A stretch of 64,000 nt of DNA from Anaeromyxobacter oryzae (GTDB lineage: Bacteria; Myxococcota; Myxococcia; Myxococcales; Anaeromyxobacteraceae). The stretch lies in assembly GCF_023169945.1 (NCBI RefSeq), contig NZ_AP025591.1:2874501-2938500 (forward strand). The letters run 5' to 3'. The position numbers and the translations under genes were made by a program. Positions 11,201 through 18,446 of this stretch are shown here, one piece after another (within the stretch, counting starts at the first letter, position 1; every line of letters begins with the position of its first letter). Under the pieces are notes generated by a model. That model saw nothing but the letters and a program-made list of their open reading frames with translations, had not been told where the DNA came from and ran no database searches.

Positions 11201-11903
11201 CGACCTCGAGATCCGCGGCGCCGGGAACCTCCTCGGCAAGGACCAGTCCGGCCAGATCGAGGCGGTCGGGTTCGAGCTCTACAACGAGCTGCTCGACGAG
11301 GCGGTCCGCGAGCTCAAGGGCGAGGCGCCGCGCGAGGACATCGACCCGGACGTGCAGCTCCCGGTCCCGGCGTTCATCCCCGACCCGTACATGCCGGACG
11401 TGCACCAGCGGCTCTGGTTCTACAAGCGGCTCGCCCAGGCAGGGACCGACGAGGAGCTGGATCAGGTCCGGGCGGAGATCGTCGACCGCTGCGGCGATCC
11501 ACCGGACGAGCTCGACGCCCTCTGCGAGCTCATGGCGGTGAAGGTTCGCCTCCGCGCGCTCCGGATGCGCGCCCTCGAGGCCGGCCCGGGCCGCCTCGTC
11601 TTCACGCTCGGCGAGACCGCCGCGCTCGATCCCTTCCTGCTCGCGAAGCAGGTGCAGGGTTCGCAGGGCCGGTTCCGGCTCACCCCGGACATGAAGCTCG
11701 TGGCGCAGCTCGTCGCGCCGCCGCCGAAGCCGGCCGCGAAGCCGGCGAAGGGCGCGAAGGGGACTGCCGGGAAGCGGCCCGTCGCCAAGGTCGCGCCGCC
11801 GACGCCGGCCACCCCGGCGCAGGAGGCGGCGTCCGGGCGGGAGCTCCTCCAGGCGGCCCGGACGGTGCTCGCCGAGCTCGCCCGGTGCGCGCGCCCGGAG
11901 TGA
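8223..11903 (+). CDS. mfd: Transcription-repair coupling factor Mfd
   Basis: The product has 1226 residues from the ATG at 8223; an in-frame ATG at 8244 is equally possible, and sequence further upstream is not Mfd-like. N-terminal UvrB-like domains are followed by the RNA polymerase interaction domain (DLNEGDLVVHVEHGIARYQG, near residue 515). An SF2 translocase follows with Walker A GDVGYGKTE (about residue 672), the DEEQRFGV box (about 772) and TATPIPRTLHMSL. The TRCF C-terminal domain comes last. Mfd removes RNA polymerase stalled at lesions and recruits UvrA. A Lys/Pro/Ala-rich stretch (PPPKPAAKPAKGAKGTAGK) near the C-terminus is an addition to the E. coli form (1148 residues). The gene stands alone on its strand. 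Confidence 0.96.
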   Translation: MPPFALPMDTTAEKTTTLTSPRARVRRALEEQRRADVTGLVGASRALLARDLLAPGPDRARMVLAVAVDEEEAEALARDLSFFLGAGAVLRVPADAVLPYDDLSPDRGVEMERLAALARLHLAPEAAKAVVVSARGLARRLVPRRIFEAGSDLLGKGIEIEREALARKLVLLGFTRTPLVEDPGTFAVRGGIVDLWTPADDRPVRLEFFGDEIESCRAFDPQTQRSEGDVAEVLLCPAREALFSDEGREAAKATVRDAAERVNRPTSRVREVLDAIDAGTPFFGMEALLPGFHPGGLGTLFEYLPAQTAVYLDDASGVEEALRDLAEELAREHEGALRREELVLPPDAHFLGADEALARAAERPTVRRHRVWLGTGEPIRFELGETSGLRGEIEAAHGDEGALAPLTRRLEDWRRRGIAAVVACGSASASERLRRLLDDRRQHSRVHVGALGDPKEIYEAAVHAHVFGGEISAGFVDVEAGLALLSDEEIFGRRVRKKARRAADENAFSAAFRDLNEGDLVVHVEHGIARYQGLTKMQIRGVEGDFLVLAYDGADRLYLPVAKLRQVQKFTGASPDAIRLDKLGGSSFALRKARVKEQLLKMAAELLDIYAARAAHPGFKYPDPDEVFREFEAEFPWEETPDQAKAIEDVLRDMRKGRSGPAQAAPMDRLVCGDVGYGKTEVAMRAAMLAVLAKKQVAVLVPTTVLASQHERTFRERFKGYPVRIDAVSRMKSPEESKGILKDAATGRVDVVIGTHRLLAADVSFKDLGLVVVDEEQRFGVAHKERLKKLRKLVDVLTLTATPIPRTLHMSLAGVRDLSIIATPPEDRRAIRTFVMKFDPGAVKEAIENELKRGGQVYFVHNRVRSIAAIEKFLHDLVPEARIGVAHGQMGEGKLEEVMSRFVNKELDVLVATSIIESGLDIPAANTIIVNRADHFGLAQLYQIRGRVGRSRERAYAYLLVPARRPVTKDAQKRLEVLQRFSELGAGFKIASHDLEIRGAGNLLGKDQSGQIEAVGFELYNELLDEAVRELKGEAPREDIDPDVQLPVPAFIPDPYMPDVHQRLWFYKRLAQAGTDEELDQVRAEIVDRCGDPPDELDALCELMAVKVRLRALRMRALEAGPGRLVFTLGETAALDPFLLAKQVQGSQGRFRLTPDMKLVAQLVAPPPKPAAKPAKGAKGTAGKRPVAKVAPPTPATPAQEAASGRELLQAARTVLAELARCARPE

Positions 11904-11949
11904 CGTTCCTCCGGTAGCCCGGACCCTTCGACGGACCCGGGGGAACGAC

Positions 11950-11970
11950 GCCGTTCGCCGCGCGAACGGC
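11950..11970 (+). terminator. Hairpin downstream of mfd
   Basis: A perfect 8-bp stem GCCGTTCG/CGAACGGC with a 5-nt loop starts 46 nt after the mfd stop. There is no T tract, so a terminator role is only likely from position. Confidence 0.4.
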
Positions 11971-12198
11971 TCACCGCGAGCGGCGCTTGCGGTACCTCGC
12001 CGCACCGCGTCCGAACCCAGCCGGCCTCGCATCTTGGCGGGAGTCCGGGCGGGGGCCCGAGTCCTTGATCCCCGGGTCATTCCGTGCTCTTTTCTCGGGC
12101 CCGGACGGTTCGACGGACCGCGCTCGGCGGAACAAGGGCACCGGTCCGCGCGTTCGCACGCCAGGTCTCTCACGCCCTCGCAAAGGAGCACGTCCCCC

Positions 12199-13224
12199 AT
12201 GCTGCGTCGCTTCGCCCTCCTCGGTGTCGCCGCGTCGGCGATCGCCGCCTGCAACCCCCAGAGCGGCCCGCGCAAGACCGGTCCCGCGGTCGCCAAGGGC
12301 AACGGCATCACGATCACCGCGGACGAGTTCAAGGCCCGCCTCGACGAGCAGTCGCCGTTCATCCGGGCCCGCTACTCGAGCCTCGACCGGAAGAAGGAGT
12401 TCCTCGACAGCCTGATCCGCTTCGAGGTGCTCGCCCGCGAGGCGGAGAAGCAGGGCCTCCAGAACGACCCGGACGTCCAGCTCACGATGAAGAAGATCAT
12501 GGTCCAGAAGCTCGTGCAGAAGAGCTTCCAGGATCCGGCCGGCGCCCAGCTGCCCGACTCCGAGCTGCAGGCCTACTACGACCAGCACAAGGCCGACTAC
12601 TTCCGCCCGAAGAAGGTCCGCGTCGCCGCCGTCATCTTCAACGCGCCGGAGGGTACGCCGGAGCGCGCGAAGAAGAAGGAGCTCGCGAAGAAGGCGCTCG
12701 CCAAGCTCAAGGTCGAGGAGAAGAAGAACACCCTCGCCTTCACCCAGATCGTGAACGAGTTCTCCGAGGACGCCGCCTCGAAGGCGACCGCGGGCGACCT
12801 CAACTTCAAGAGCCAGGACGAGCTCGAGAAGGCGTACGGCAAGGAGCTCGCGGACGCCGTGTTCGCCGCGAAGCCGGGCGACACCACGCCGGTCGTCGAG
12901 ACGAAGGCGGGCCTGTACATCGCGAAGGTGACCGGGCAGCAGGAGGAGATGAACCGGACCTTCGAGCAGGTGAAGGCCCAGATCGCGAACAAGCTCACGC
13001 GCGAGAAGAAGACGAAGGAGTTCGACGAGTACCTGAAGAAGCTCCGCGACCAGGCGAACGTCCAGGTCGACGAGAAGGTGCTCGAGGGCGTCGAGGTGGC
13101 GGCCGCTCCGGCCGGCATGCCCGGCATGCCCGGCATGATGGGCGGTGGGATGCCCGCCGGTCACGGCATGGGTGGCCCGATGGTGGCGCCGTCCCAGCCG
13201 CCGCCCGCCCCGGCCGCGAAGTAG
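12199..13224 (+). CDS. SurA/PrsA-type foldase lipoprotein with Met-rich tail
   Basis: The 341-residue product starts at ATG 12199 with AAAGGAG at 12182-12188. The signal peptide ends in a lipobox (SAIAAC, Cys18). A SurA N-like helical domain follows (ITADEFKARLDEQSPFIRARY, LDSLIRFEVLAREAEKQG), then a parvulin-like domain (about residues 130-265). The two histidines normally in the parvulin active site (in RHI- and GYHI-type motifs) are replaced here: VRVAAVIF and GLYIAKV. It is therefore probably a chaperone rather than an active prolyl isomerase. The last 35 residues are Met/Gly/Pro/His-rich (GMPGMPGMMGGGMPAGHGM) and could bind metal. It is followed after 3 nt by a second foldase gene. Confidence 0.85.
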   Translation: MLRRFALLGVAASAIAACNPQSGPRKTGPAVAKGNGITITADEFKARLDEQSPFIRARYSSLDRKKEFLDSLIRFEVLAREAEKQGLQNDPDVQLTMKKIMVQKLVQKSFQDPAGAQLPDSELQAYYDQHKADYFRPKKVRVAAVIFNAPEGTPERAKKKELAKKALAKLKVEEKKNTLAFTQIVNEFSEDAASKATAGDLNFKSQDELEKAYGKELADAVFAAKPGDTTPVVETKAGLYIAKVTGQQEEMNRTFEQVKAQIANKLTREKKTKEFDEYLKKLRDQANVQVDEKVLEGVEVAAAPAGMPGMPGMMGGGMPAGHGMGGPMVAPSQPPPAPAAK

Positions 13225-13227
13225 CGC

Positions 13228-14175
13228 GTGAAGCTCCTGCCCCTCATCCTCGCCGCCGCCCTCGCGAGTGGCTGCGGAAGGTGCGGCGGAGGGAGCGCCC
13301 CGGGCGCCCCTCCTCCGAAGACGGTCGCGGTGGTGAACGGCGAGCCGATCCCGGCCGACGCCCTCGCGCGCGAGCTCCGCGACGCGCAGGCGGGCGCCGA
13401 GGGTGGGGCGCAGGTGCAGGGCGACGTGCTCCGCAAGCGCGTCCTCGACGATCTCGTGGACCGGGCGCTCCTGCTCCAGCAGGCGCGCGCCCGGTCCATC
13501 GTCGTCGGCCAGGACCAGGTCGAGCGCGCGTTCCTCCGGCTGCGCGCCGAGTACCCCGGCAGCCACTTCGAGGATCTCCTCGCGCAGGAGCGCCTCAGCC
13601 AGGCCGAGCTCAAGAATCGCCTCAAGGAGCAGCTCACCCTCGAGCGGCTCTTCGAGCAGGAGGTCTTCCCGCAGGTCCAGGTCGTCGACGCCGAGGTCGA
13701 GCGGTACTACGCCGACCACTCCGCCGAGTTCCAGGAGCCCGAGAAGGTCCGCGTGCTCCAGATCGTGGTGGCGACGAAGGACGAGGCGCAGCAGATCCGG
13801 GATCGCCTGCGCATGCACCCCCAGACGTTCGCCGAGGTCGCCAAGAAGTCCTCCATCGGGCCGGAAGGCAAGAACGGCGGCGATCTGGGCTTCATCGGCA
13901 AGGGCTCCGGGTTCCCCGAGGTCTTCGACGTCTGCTTCACGCTCCCCCTGAACGCCATCTCCGACGTGACCCCCTCGCCCTACGGCTTCCACGTCTTCAA
14001 GGTCGTCGAGAAGAAGCCCGCGCAGCGGCGCACCCTCGACCAGGCCCGGCCCGTGATCATGGAGAAGCTCGGACGCGACAAGCGGACCCAGGCGCAGGCC
14101 GAGTACGTGGACGCGCTCCGCAAGCGCGCCAAGATCACGATCGACGAGAAGACCCTCGCCGCGGTGACCCCGTGA
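13228..14175 (+). CDS. Parvulin-family foldase lipoprotein
   Basis: The 315-residue product starts at GTG 13228. A lipoprotein signal with lipobox LASGC is followed by a SurA N-like domain (VAVVNGEPIPADALARELRD, LDDLVDRALLLQQARA) and a parvulin domain with GGDLGFIGKGSGFPEVFD and SPYGFHVFKV. The second catalytic histidine (GFH) is kept, but the first is missing (VRVLQIVVA where RHI would be expected), so isomerase activity is doubtful. It would act in the periplasm, anchored to a membrane, on outer-membrane protein precursors. It sits between two related genes, 3 nt after one and overlapping the next by GTGA, so the three are translationally coupled. Confidence 0.87.
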   Translation: MKLLPLILAAALASGCGRCGGGSAPGAPPPKTVAVVNGEPIPADALARELRDAQAGAEGGAQVQGDVLRKRVLDDLVDRALLLQQARARSIVVGQDQVERAFLRLRAEYPGSHFEDLLAQERLSQAELKNRLKEQLTLERLFEQEVFPQVQVVDAEVERYYADHSAEFQEPEKVRVLQIVVATKDEAQQIRDRLRMHPQTFAEVAKKSSIGPEGKNGGDLGFIGKGSGFPEVFDVCFTLPLNAISDVTPSPYGFHVFKVVEKKPAQRRTLDQARPVIMEKLGRDKRTQAQAEYVDALRKRAKITIDEKTLAAVTP

Positions 14176-15176
14176 CCCTCTCGCTTCCGCTCGCTCTCCT
14201 CGCCCTCGCCGCCGCGCCGCAGCCGCCCGCCGCGCCGGCGGCCGCGGCCCGTCCCGCGAACCGCCTCACCGTCGATCGCGTCGCCGCGACCGTGAACGGC
14301 GAGGTCGTGACCCTCATCGAGCTCATCCGCCGCTCCGGCCCGGCCTACGAGCAAGCGACGAAGCTCGCCCCCGGGAAGGCCCGCGACGAGGCGATCGCCG
14401 AGGTGCTCCGGAAGGCCTTCGACCAGGTGGTCGCGGACAAGCTCTTCCAGGCGCAGGCCAAGGACCTCGACCTCGAGATCACCGACGCGCAGGTGGACGC
14501 GCAGCTCGAGGACATCAAGAAGCGGAACAACTTCGACGAGGCCGCCTTCCAGGAGGCGCTCAAGCAGGAGGGGCTCGACCTGCAGACCTTCCGCGCCCAG
14601 ATCCGCGCGCAGCTCCAGAACTTCGCGCTGCTCCAGTACAAGGTGGGCAGCAAGGTGAAGGCCTCCGACGAGGACCTCCGGAATTACTACCAGTCACATC
14701 CGCAGGAGTTCCAGGGCGAGGAGGAGGTCCACGTCCGGCACATCTTCCTGCCCATCGCGGGCGGCTCCGACGCCGACCTCGCGAAGGTCCAGGCGGAGGG
14801 GCAGCGGATCGTGCAGCGCCTCAAGGCCGGCGAGGACTTCGCGAAGGTCGCGAAGCAGGTCTCGAAGGGGCCGGCCGCCGAGGACGGCGGCGACCTCGGC
14901 TGGGTCCGCCGCGGCACCCTCGACCGCGTCCTCGAGGAGAAGGCGTTCGCGCTCAAGGCCGGCCAGGTCTCGGATCTCGTCCGGTTCGGCCCCGGCTTCC
15001 ACATCCTCAAGGCCGAGGAGCGGCGCCGCGGCGGCGGGAAGACCTTCGAGGAGGCCAAGGACGAGATCCGGGCGCGCCTGCTCGAGGAGCAGGGCGAGAG
15101 CTACCGCAAGCAGTACGTCGCCGAGCTCCGCCGCGACGCGCTCATCGACGTGAAGATCCCCGAGCTGAAGCAGTGA
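14172..15176 (+). CDS. SurA-like periplasmic peptidyl-prolyl isomerase
   Basis: The 334-residue product starts at GTG 14172, overlapping the previous stop as GTGA. A cleavable signal peptide (MTLSLPLALLALAAAPQ) has no lipobox, so the protein is probably soluble. The N-domain begins RLTVDRVAATVNGEVVTLIEL, typical of SurA. The single parvulin domain keeps both active-site histidines (EEVHVRHIFLP and GPGFHILKAEE) plus GGDLGWVRRG. SurA escorts outer-membrane beta-barrel proteins; E. coli SurA has two parvulin domains, this one has one. It ends the foldase operon; pdxA, the classic surA neighbour in enterobacteria, follows. The surA-pdxA adjacency supports the call. Confidence 0.88.
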   Translation: MTLSLPLALLALAAAPQPPAAPAAAARPANRLTVDRVAATVNGEVVTLIELIRRSGPAYEQATKLAPGKARDEAIAEVLRKAFDQVVADKLFQAQAKDLDLEITDAQVDAQLEDIKKRNNFDEAAFQEALKQEGLDLQTFRAQIRAQLQNFALLQYKVGSKVKASDEDLRNYYQSHPQEFQGEEEVHVRHIFLPIAGGSDADLAKVQAEGQRIVQRLKAGEDFAKVAKQVSKGPAAEDGGDLGWVRRGTLDRVLEEKAFALKAGQVSDLVRFGPGFHILKAEERRRGGGKTFEEAKDEIRARLLEEQGESYRKQYVAELRRDALIDVKIPELKQ

Positions 15177-15225
15177 AGCAGGACGCGGTGAGCCAGCGGC
15201 ACCAGAGCTCACCCAGTCGCCCCGA

Positions 15226-15324
15226 GCCCTTCGGCTCCGGCGCTTCGCGCCTACGCTCAGGGCAGGCGAAGTCGAGGGGCGCCCTTCGACTCCGCGGCGC
15301 GCCGCGCCGCTACGCTCAGGGCGA
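15226..15324. repeat. Two tandem copies of a REP-like palindromic repeat
   Basis: Copy 1 (15226-15264) and copy 2 (15281-15324) share CCCTTCG[G/A]CTCC at the left and CTACGCTCAGGGC at the right. Each is bounded by GCCCT and AGGGC, which can pair. They fill the gap between the surA-like gene and pdxA. They belong to the class of dispersed extragenic repeats, and the second may supply the AGGG-type ribosome site for pdxA. Confidence 0.6.
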
Positions 15325-15328
15325 CCGG

Positions 15329-16396
15329 ATGCCAACCTTCTCGCGCACCCCTGCCAAGCCGTCGGTCTCGCCCTCGCGCCGTCGCGCCCGCGCCACGTCG
15401 CCCGCTCCCCGCATCGCGATCTCCCTCGGCGATCCCTCCGGCGTCGGTCCGGAGGTGACCGCGAAGGCCATCGCCGCGCTCACGGGCGGGCTCTCGCCGC
15501 TCGTCTTCGGCGACGCGCGCGTCCTCGAGCGCGACCTCGGCCACCTCGACCTCCCGCTCGTCGCCCTCGGCGAGGACCTGCCCGCCAGCGGCGCGCGGGT
15601 CGCGGTGACGCGCCTCCCGAAGGGCGCGATCCGCCCCGGGAGGCCGGCCCCCGAGGCGGGCGCCGCCCAGCTCGCCTACCTCGAGGCGGCGTTCGAGTGC
15701 GTCCGGAGCGGCGGCGCCGCCGCGCTCTGCACCGCGCCGGTGTCGAAGGCGCAGATCGCCCGCGCCCTCCCGGGCTTCGTCGGGCACACCGAGTGGCTCG
15801 AGGCCCGCTGCGGCGTCCGCCGCTCGGTGATGATGCTCGCCGGCGAGAAGCTCAGGATCGCGCTCGTGACGAACCACGTGGCGTTCGCGGGCCTCCGCCG
15901 CGCGATCACCGAGGCGCGCATCGTCGAGACCCTCGCGATCACGCACCGCGCGCTCAAGGACGACCTCGGCCTCGCGCGCCCCCGCCTCGCCCTCGCGGCC
16001 TTGAACCCGCACGCCGGCGAGGAGGGCCAGTTCGGCGACGAGGAGGACCGGCTGCTCCGGCCCGCGCTCGCGGCGGCGGCCCGCGCCGGCGCCCCGGCGG
16101 CCGGCCCGTTCCCGGCGGACTCGATCTTCTTCCGCGCAGCGCTCGGCGAGTTCGACGCGGTGGTCGCGCTCTACCACGACCAGGGCCTCATCCCGGTGAA
16201 GCTCCTCGACGCGGTGGGCGGCGATCCGGCGGTGAACGTGACGCTCGGGCTCCCCATCGTGCGGACGAGCCCGGATCACGGCGTCGCGTACGACATCGCG
16301 GGAGAGAACGTCGCGAGCGCGGCGTCGATGATCGCGGCGCTCAGGCTCGCGGCGCGGATCGCGGGCGTCCGGGCGGGGCGTACCGCGCGGCGGTGA
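15329..16396 (+). CDS. pdxA: 4-hydroxythreonine-4-phosphate dehydrogenase PdxA
   Basis: The 355-residue product oxidises 4-phosphohydroxy-L-threonine in the DXP-dependent route to pyridoxal phosphate. The start ATG at 15329 is chosen because an upstream in-frame GTG at 15173 would force translation of the REP-like repeats. A basic, poorly conserved leader of about 28 residues precedes RIAISLGDPSGVGPEV. Metal-binding histidines are visible in GHTEWLEARCG, LNPHAGEEGQFG and ALYHDQGLIPVK. The C-terminal GLPIVRTSPDHGVAYDIAG is diagnostic. Linkage to a surA-like gene is the same as in enterobacteria, although repeats separate them here. Confidence 0.95.
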   Translation: MPTFSRTPAKPSVSPSRRRARATSPAPRIAISLGDPSGVGPEVTAKAIAALTGGLSPLVFGDARVLERDLGHLDLPLVALGEDLPASGARVAVTRLPKGAIRPGRPAPEAGAAQLAYLEAAFECVRSGGAAALCTAPVSKAQIARALPGFVGHTEWLEARCGVRRSVMMLAGEKLRIALVTNHVAFAGLRRAITEARIVETLAITHRALKDDLGLARPRLALAALNPHAGEEGQFGDEEDRLLRPALAAAARAGAPAAGPFPADSIFFRAALGEFDAVVALYHDQGLIPVKLLDAVGGDPAVNVTLGLPIVRTSPDHGVAYDIAGENVASAASMIAALRLAARIAGVRAGRTARR

Positions 16397-16998
16397 TCGC
16401 GCCTACCGACGGAGCGCCGGGGCGCAGCGATACGCGCGAGCCTGGCGCCGCTACGGCGCGCTCTCGATGTGGCAGCTGGTCGGGCTCTGCGGAATCCTGA
16501 ACGCGAACCCGAGGGCTTTGCCCTGTGGCTCCCGTGGCAACTCGGCGGTGGACCCAGGCTGGACGCCGGCGACGTGGCCCGAGAGCCGACTCCTGTGGCT
16601 CGACGATCCGTGAACCGCGCCTGACGCGTCGGCGCTCCCGCGTCGTACCGGTGACGAGTCGCCCGCTCGTGCCTGCGCCGCTCCCGGCCGCGAGCCCAAG
16701 CTCATCCTGACGTCTTCCCTCTCCCCCACGCGGATTCATGCGTGCTGCTCATGTCGCGGAGCGGGTCCTCGAGTGACGTCTGAGTGCGAGCTCGGGACCG
16801 CGAAGGTGCTGTAGGTAGGACGCTCGCAGGACGCCCCTCCACGATCGAGGGGCGACCCCCGGGCCGCATGAACGACTGCCCCGGGGATCGGTCCGGTCCC
16901 CGCGCTGCTGCGACACCCCCGCCCGGTGCGTTGCCGGGGTCGAGCGCGCGTGCCACGGTCGCAGTGCAGCGCATCCCCGTCGCCCCGGAAGGTCGCGC
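16397..16998. other. 602-nt intergenic region with a hairpin, no supported gene
   Basis: No reading frame here has the strong third-position GC seen in neighbouring genes. A perfect 7-bp hairpin GCCCCTC/GAGGGGC with a 7-nt loop lies at 16833-16853. A CCCTCTCCCCC motif, repeated in other intergenic gaps of the window, is present near 16718. The region may be a decayed insertion or degraded gene. Confidence 0.4.
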
Positions 16999-18231
16999 TT
17001 GATCACGCCCCTCTCGCTCGCGATCGTGGCGACCGTCCTGGCCGCCGCGCCCGCTCGATCCTCGGCTCCGGCGTGCTTTCCTTCGCTCGCCGCGCTCGAC
17101 GTTGCCGTCGCTCAGCTGGAGCGCGGCGGCCCCGTCGAGCCGTTCTGGGCGCGCGTTCGCGCCTGCGGCCGCATGCCCCTCGTCTTCGGCGACACCGCCA
17201 TCTTCTTCCACCGGAGCAACGCGGACCGGGTCGAGTGGCGCGGCGACTTCACGGGCTGGAGCTCCGCGCCGAGCGCTCGGGGACGAAAGATCGGCGCGAG
17301 CGAGATCTGGACGTTCCGCCGGACCTTCGACCGGGACGCCCGCCTCGACTACAAGATCGTCGAGACCCGCGAGACGTGGCGCGTCGATCCGCTGAATCCG
17401 TTCCAGCAGCTCGGCGGGTACGGCCCCAACTCCGAGCTCCGGATGCCGGGGTGGAAGCCGCCGGCGCACGCAGTCTGGAGGCCGGGCGTGCCGCGCGGCG
17501 CCTTCCCGCCCGCGGAGGCGATCCACAGCAAGAGCCTCGGATACTCCGTGAACGTCCGCGTCTACGTCCCCGCCCGTACCGCCGGCGCGGTGCTGCCCAT
17601 CCTGTACGTCACCGACGGCTCGGACTACTGGCACGAGGCCATGGGCGGCCTCTCCACCGCGCTCGACAACCTCGTCGCGGAGGGGCGCATCGCGCCGGTG
17701 GTGGTCGTGTTCGTCGATCCGTGGGACGCAGCCCACGCGAGGAATCGCCGTGACGAGGAGCTCGTCCCGAACGCGCGAGCGCCCGGGACCCCGATCGAGG
17801 CCTGCCGGTTCTGCACGTTCCTCGTCGACGAGCTCGCCCCCATCGTCGAGGCGCGGCTCCGCATCGACCCGGCGCGCCGCGGAATCCTCGGCACGTCGCT
17901 CGGCGGGTTCCTCGCCGCGTTCATGACGTACCGGTACCCGGACCGCTTCCCGCTCGCCGGGATCCAGAGTCCGAGCCTCGGGCCGCAGGCCTGGCTACCG
18001 GCCGCGATCGCCGGCGCGAAGAGGCCGGGATGCAGGGTCGCCATCGACGTCGGGACGTACGAGGAGCAGTTCCTGCGAGACGCGCGCGCGCTCCGCCACG
18101 CGTTCGAGGAGAGCGGGGCGGAGGTCAGCTACCGTGAGGTGCACGACGGGCACTCGTGGGGCCACTGGCGCGCCACGGTCGCAGACGTCCTCGCCTTCCT
18201 GTATCCGCCGGAAGCGAGCGGTCGAAGGTGA
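16999..18231 (+). CDS. Secreted enterochelin esterase (Fes)-like alpha/beta hydrolase
   Basis: The 410-residue product starts at TTG 16999 with GGAAGG upstream. It has a cleavable signal peptide (about residues 1-23). The N-terminal third resembles the beta-sandwich of Fes/CBM48-like proteins (VEWRGDFTGWSS, TFDRDARLDYKIVETRETWRVD). The C-terminal half is an esterase D-type alpha/beta hydrolase: nucleophile elbow GTSLGG (Ser near residue 299), IDVGTYEEQF in the acidic region and the likely catalytic His in VHDGHSWGHW. Such enzymes hydrolyse siderophore lactones or other esters. No siderophore genes are nearby, so the substrate is unknown. It stands alone and converges on ychF. Confidence 0.82.
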   Translation: MITPLSLAIVATVLAAAPARSSAPACFPSLAALDVAVAQLERGGPVEPFWARVRACGRMPLVFGDTAIFFHRSNADRVEWRGDFTGWSSAPSARGRKIGASEIWTFRRTFDRDARLDYKIVETRETWRVDPLNPFQQLGGYGPNSELRMPGWKPPAHAVWRPGVPRGAFPPAEAIHSKSLGYSVNVRVYVPARTAGAVLPILYVTDGSDYWHEAMGGLSTALDNLVAEGRIAPVVVVFVDPWDAAHARNRRDEELVPNARAPGTPIEACRFCTFLVDELAPIVEARLRIDPARRGILGTSLGGFLAAFMTYRYPDRFPLAGIQSPSLGPQAWLPAAIAGAKRPGCRVAIDVGTYEEQFLRDARALRHAFEESGAEVSYREVHDGHSWGHWRATVADVLAFLYPPEASGRR

Positions 18232-18315
18232 GCGCGACGTACCGCCACCGGTCACGCGATGCGGATCGCGGGGGTACGCCCGCGTCCGCGGCCGGCCAGC
18301 GGCAAGCCGGGTGGA

Positions 18316-18445
18316 GGAGGGGTGGAACCCCTCCGCGCGGGGACCTCGCGCGCAGCCCGCGAAGCGGGCCGCGCGAGGTCACGGGCCCCGCGTAGCAGGG
18401 GTGGGGCCCCGACGGCCTTGCCGGCGGGGCGGGGGCGCAGCCCCC
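18316..18445. terminator. Cluster of strong hairpins between convergent genes
   Basis: Several stems lie between the esterase and ychF stops. GGAGGGG/CCCCTCC is at 18316-18334. A long imperfect hairpin, GACCTCGCGCG/CGCGCGAGGTC (18342-18352 with 18370-18380), has an inner GCCCGC/GCGGGC stem. GGGGG/CCCCC (18431-18435 with 18441-18445) lies directly after the ychF stop. Together they probably terminate transcription from both sides; none has a T tract. Confidence 0.55.
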
Positions 18446-18446
18446 G

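Noticed and set aside
8106..12362. 1418-codon minus-strand open frame across mfd
   Set aside because: It mirrors the clearly recognised mfd gene and shows no family motif.
12084..14171. Apparent N-terminal extension joining the surA-like gene to an upstream frame
   Set aside because: The upstream part is out of frame with two real foldase genes and lacks protein-like composition; the GTG at 14172 overlapping the previous stop gives a proper signal peptide.
15173..15328. Upstream GTG start for pdxA overlapping the surA-like stop
   Set aside because: It would translate two REP-like repeats into the N-terminus, while a later ATG gives a near-normal PdxA.
16451..16729. Small minus-strand frame (92 codons) and a 48-codon plus frame near 16470 in the pdxA-esterase gap
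   Set aside because: No motif, no good ribosome site and third-position composition unlike the real genes.
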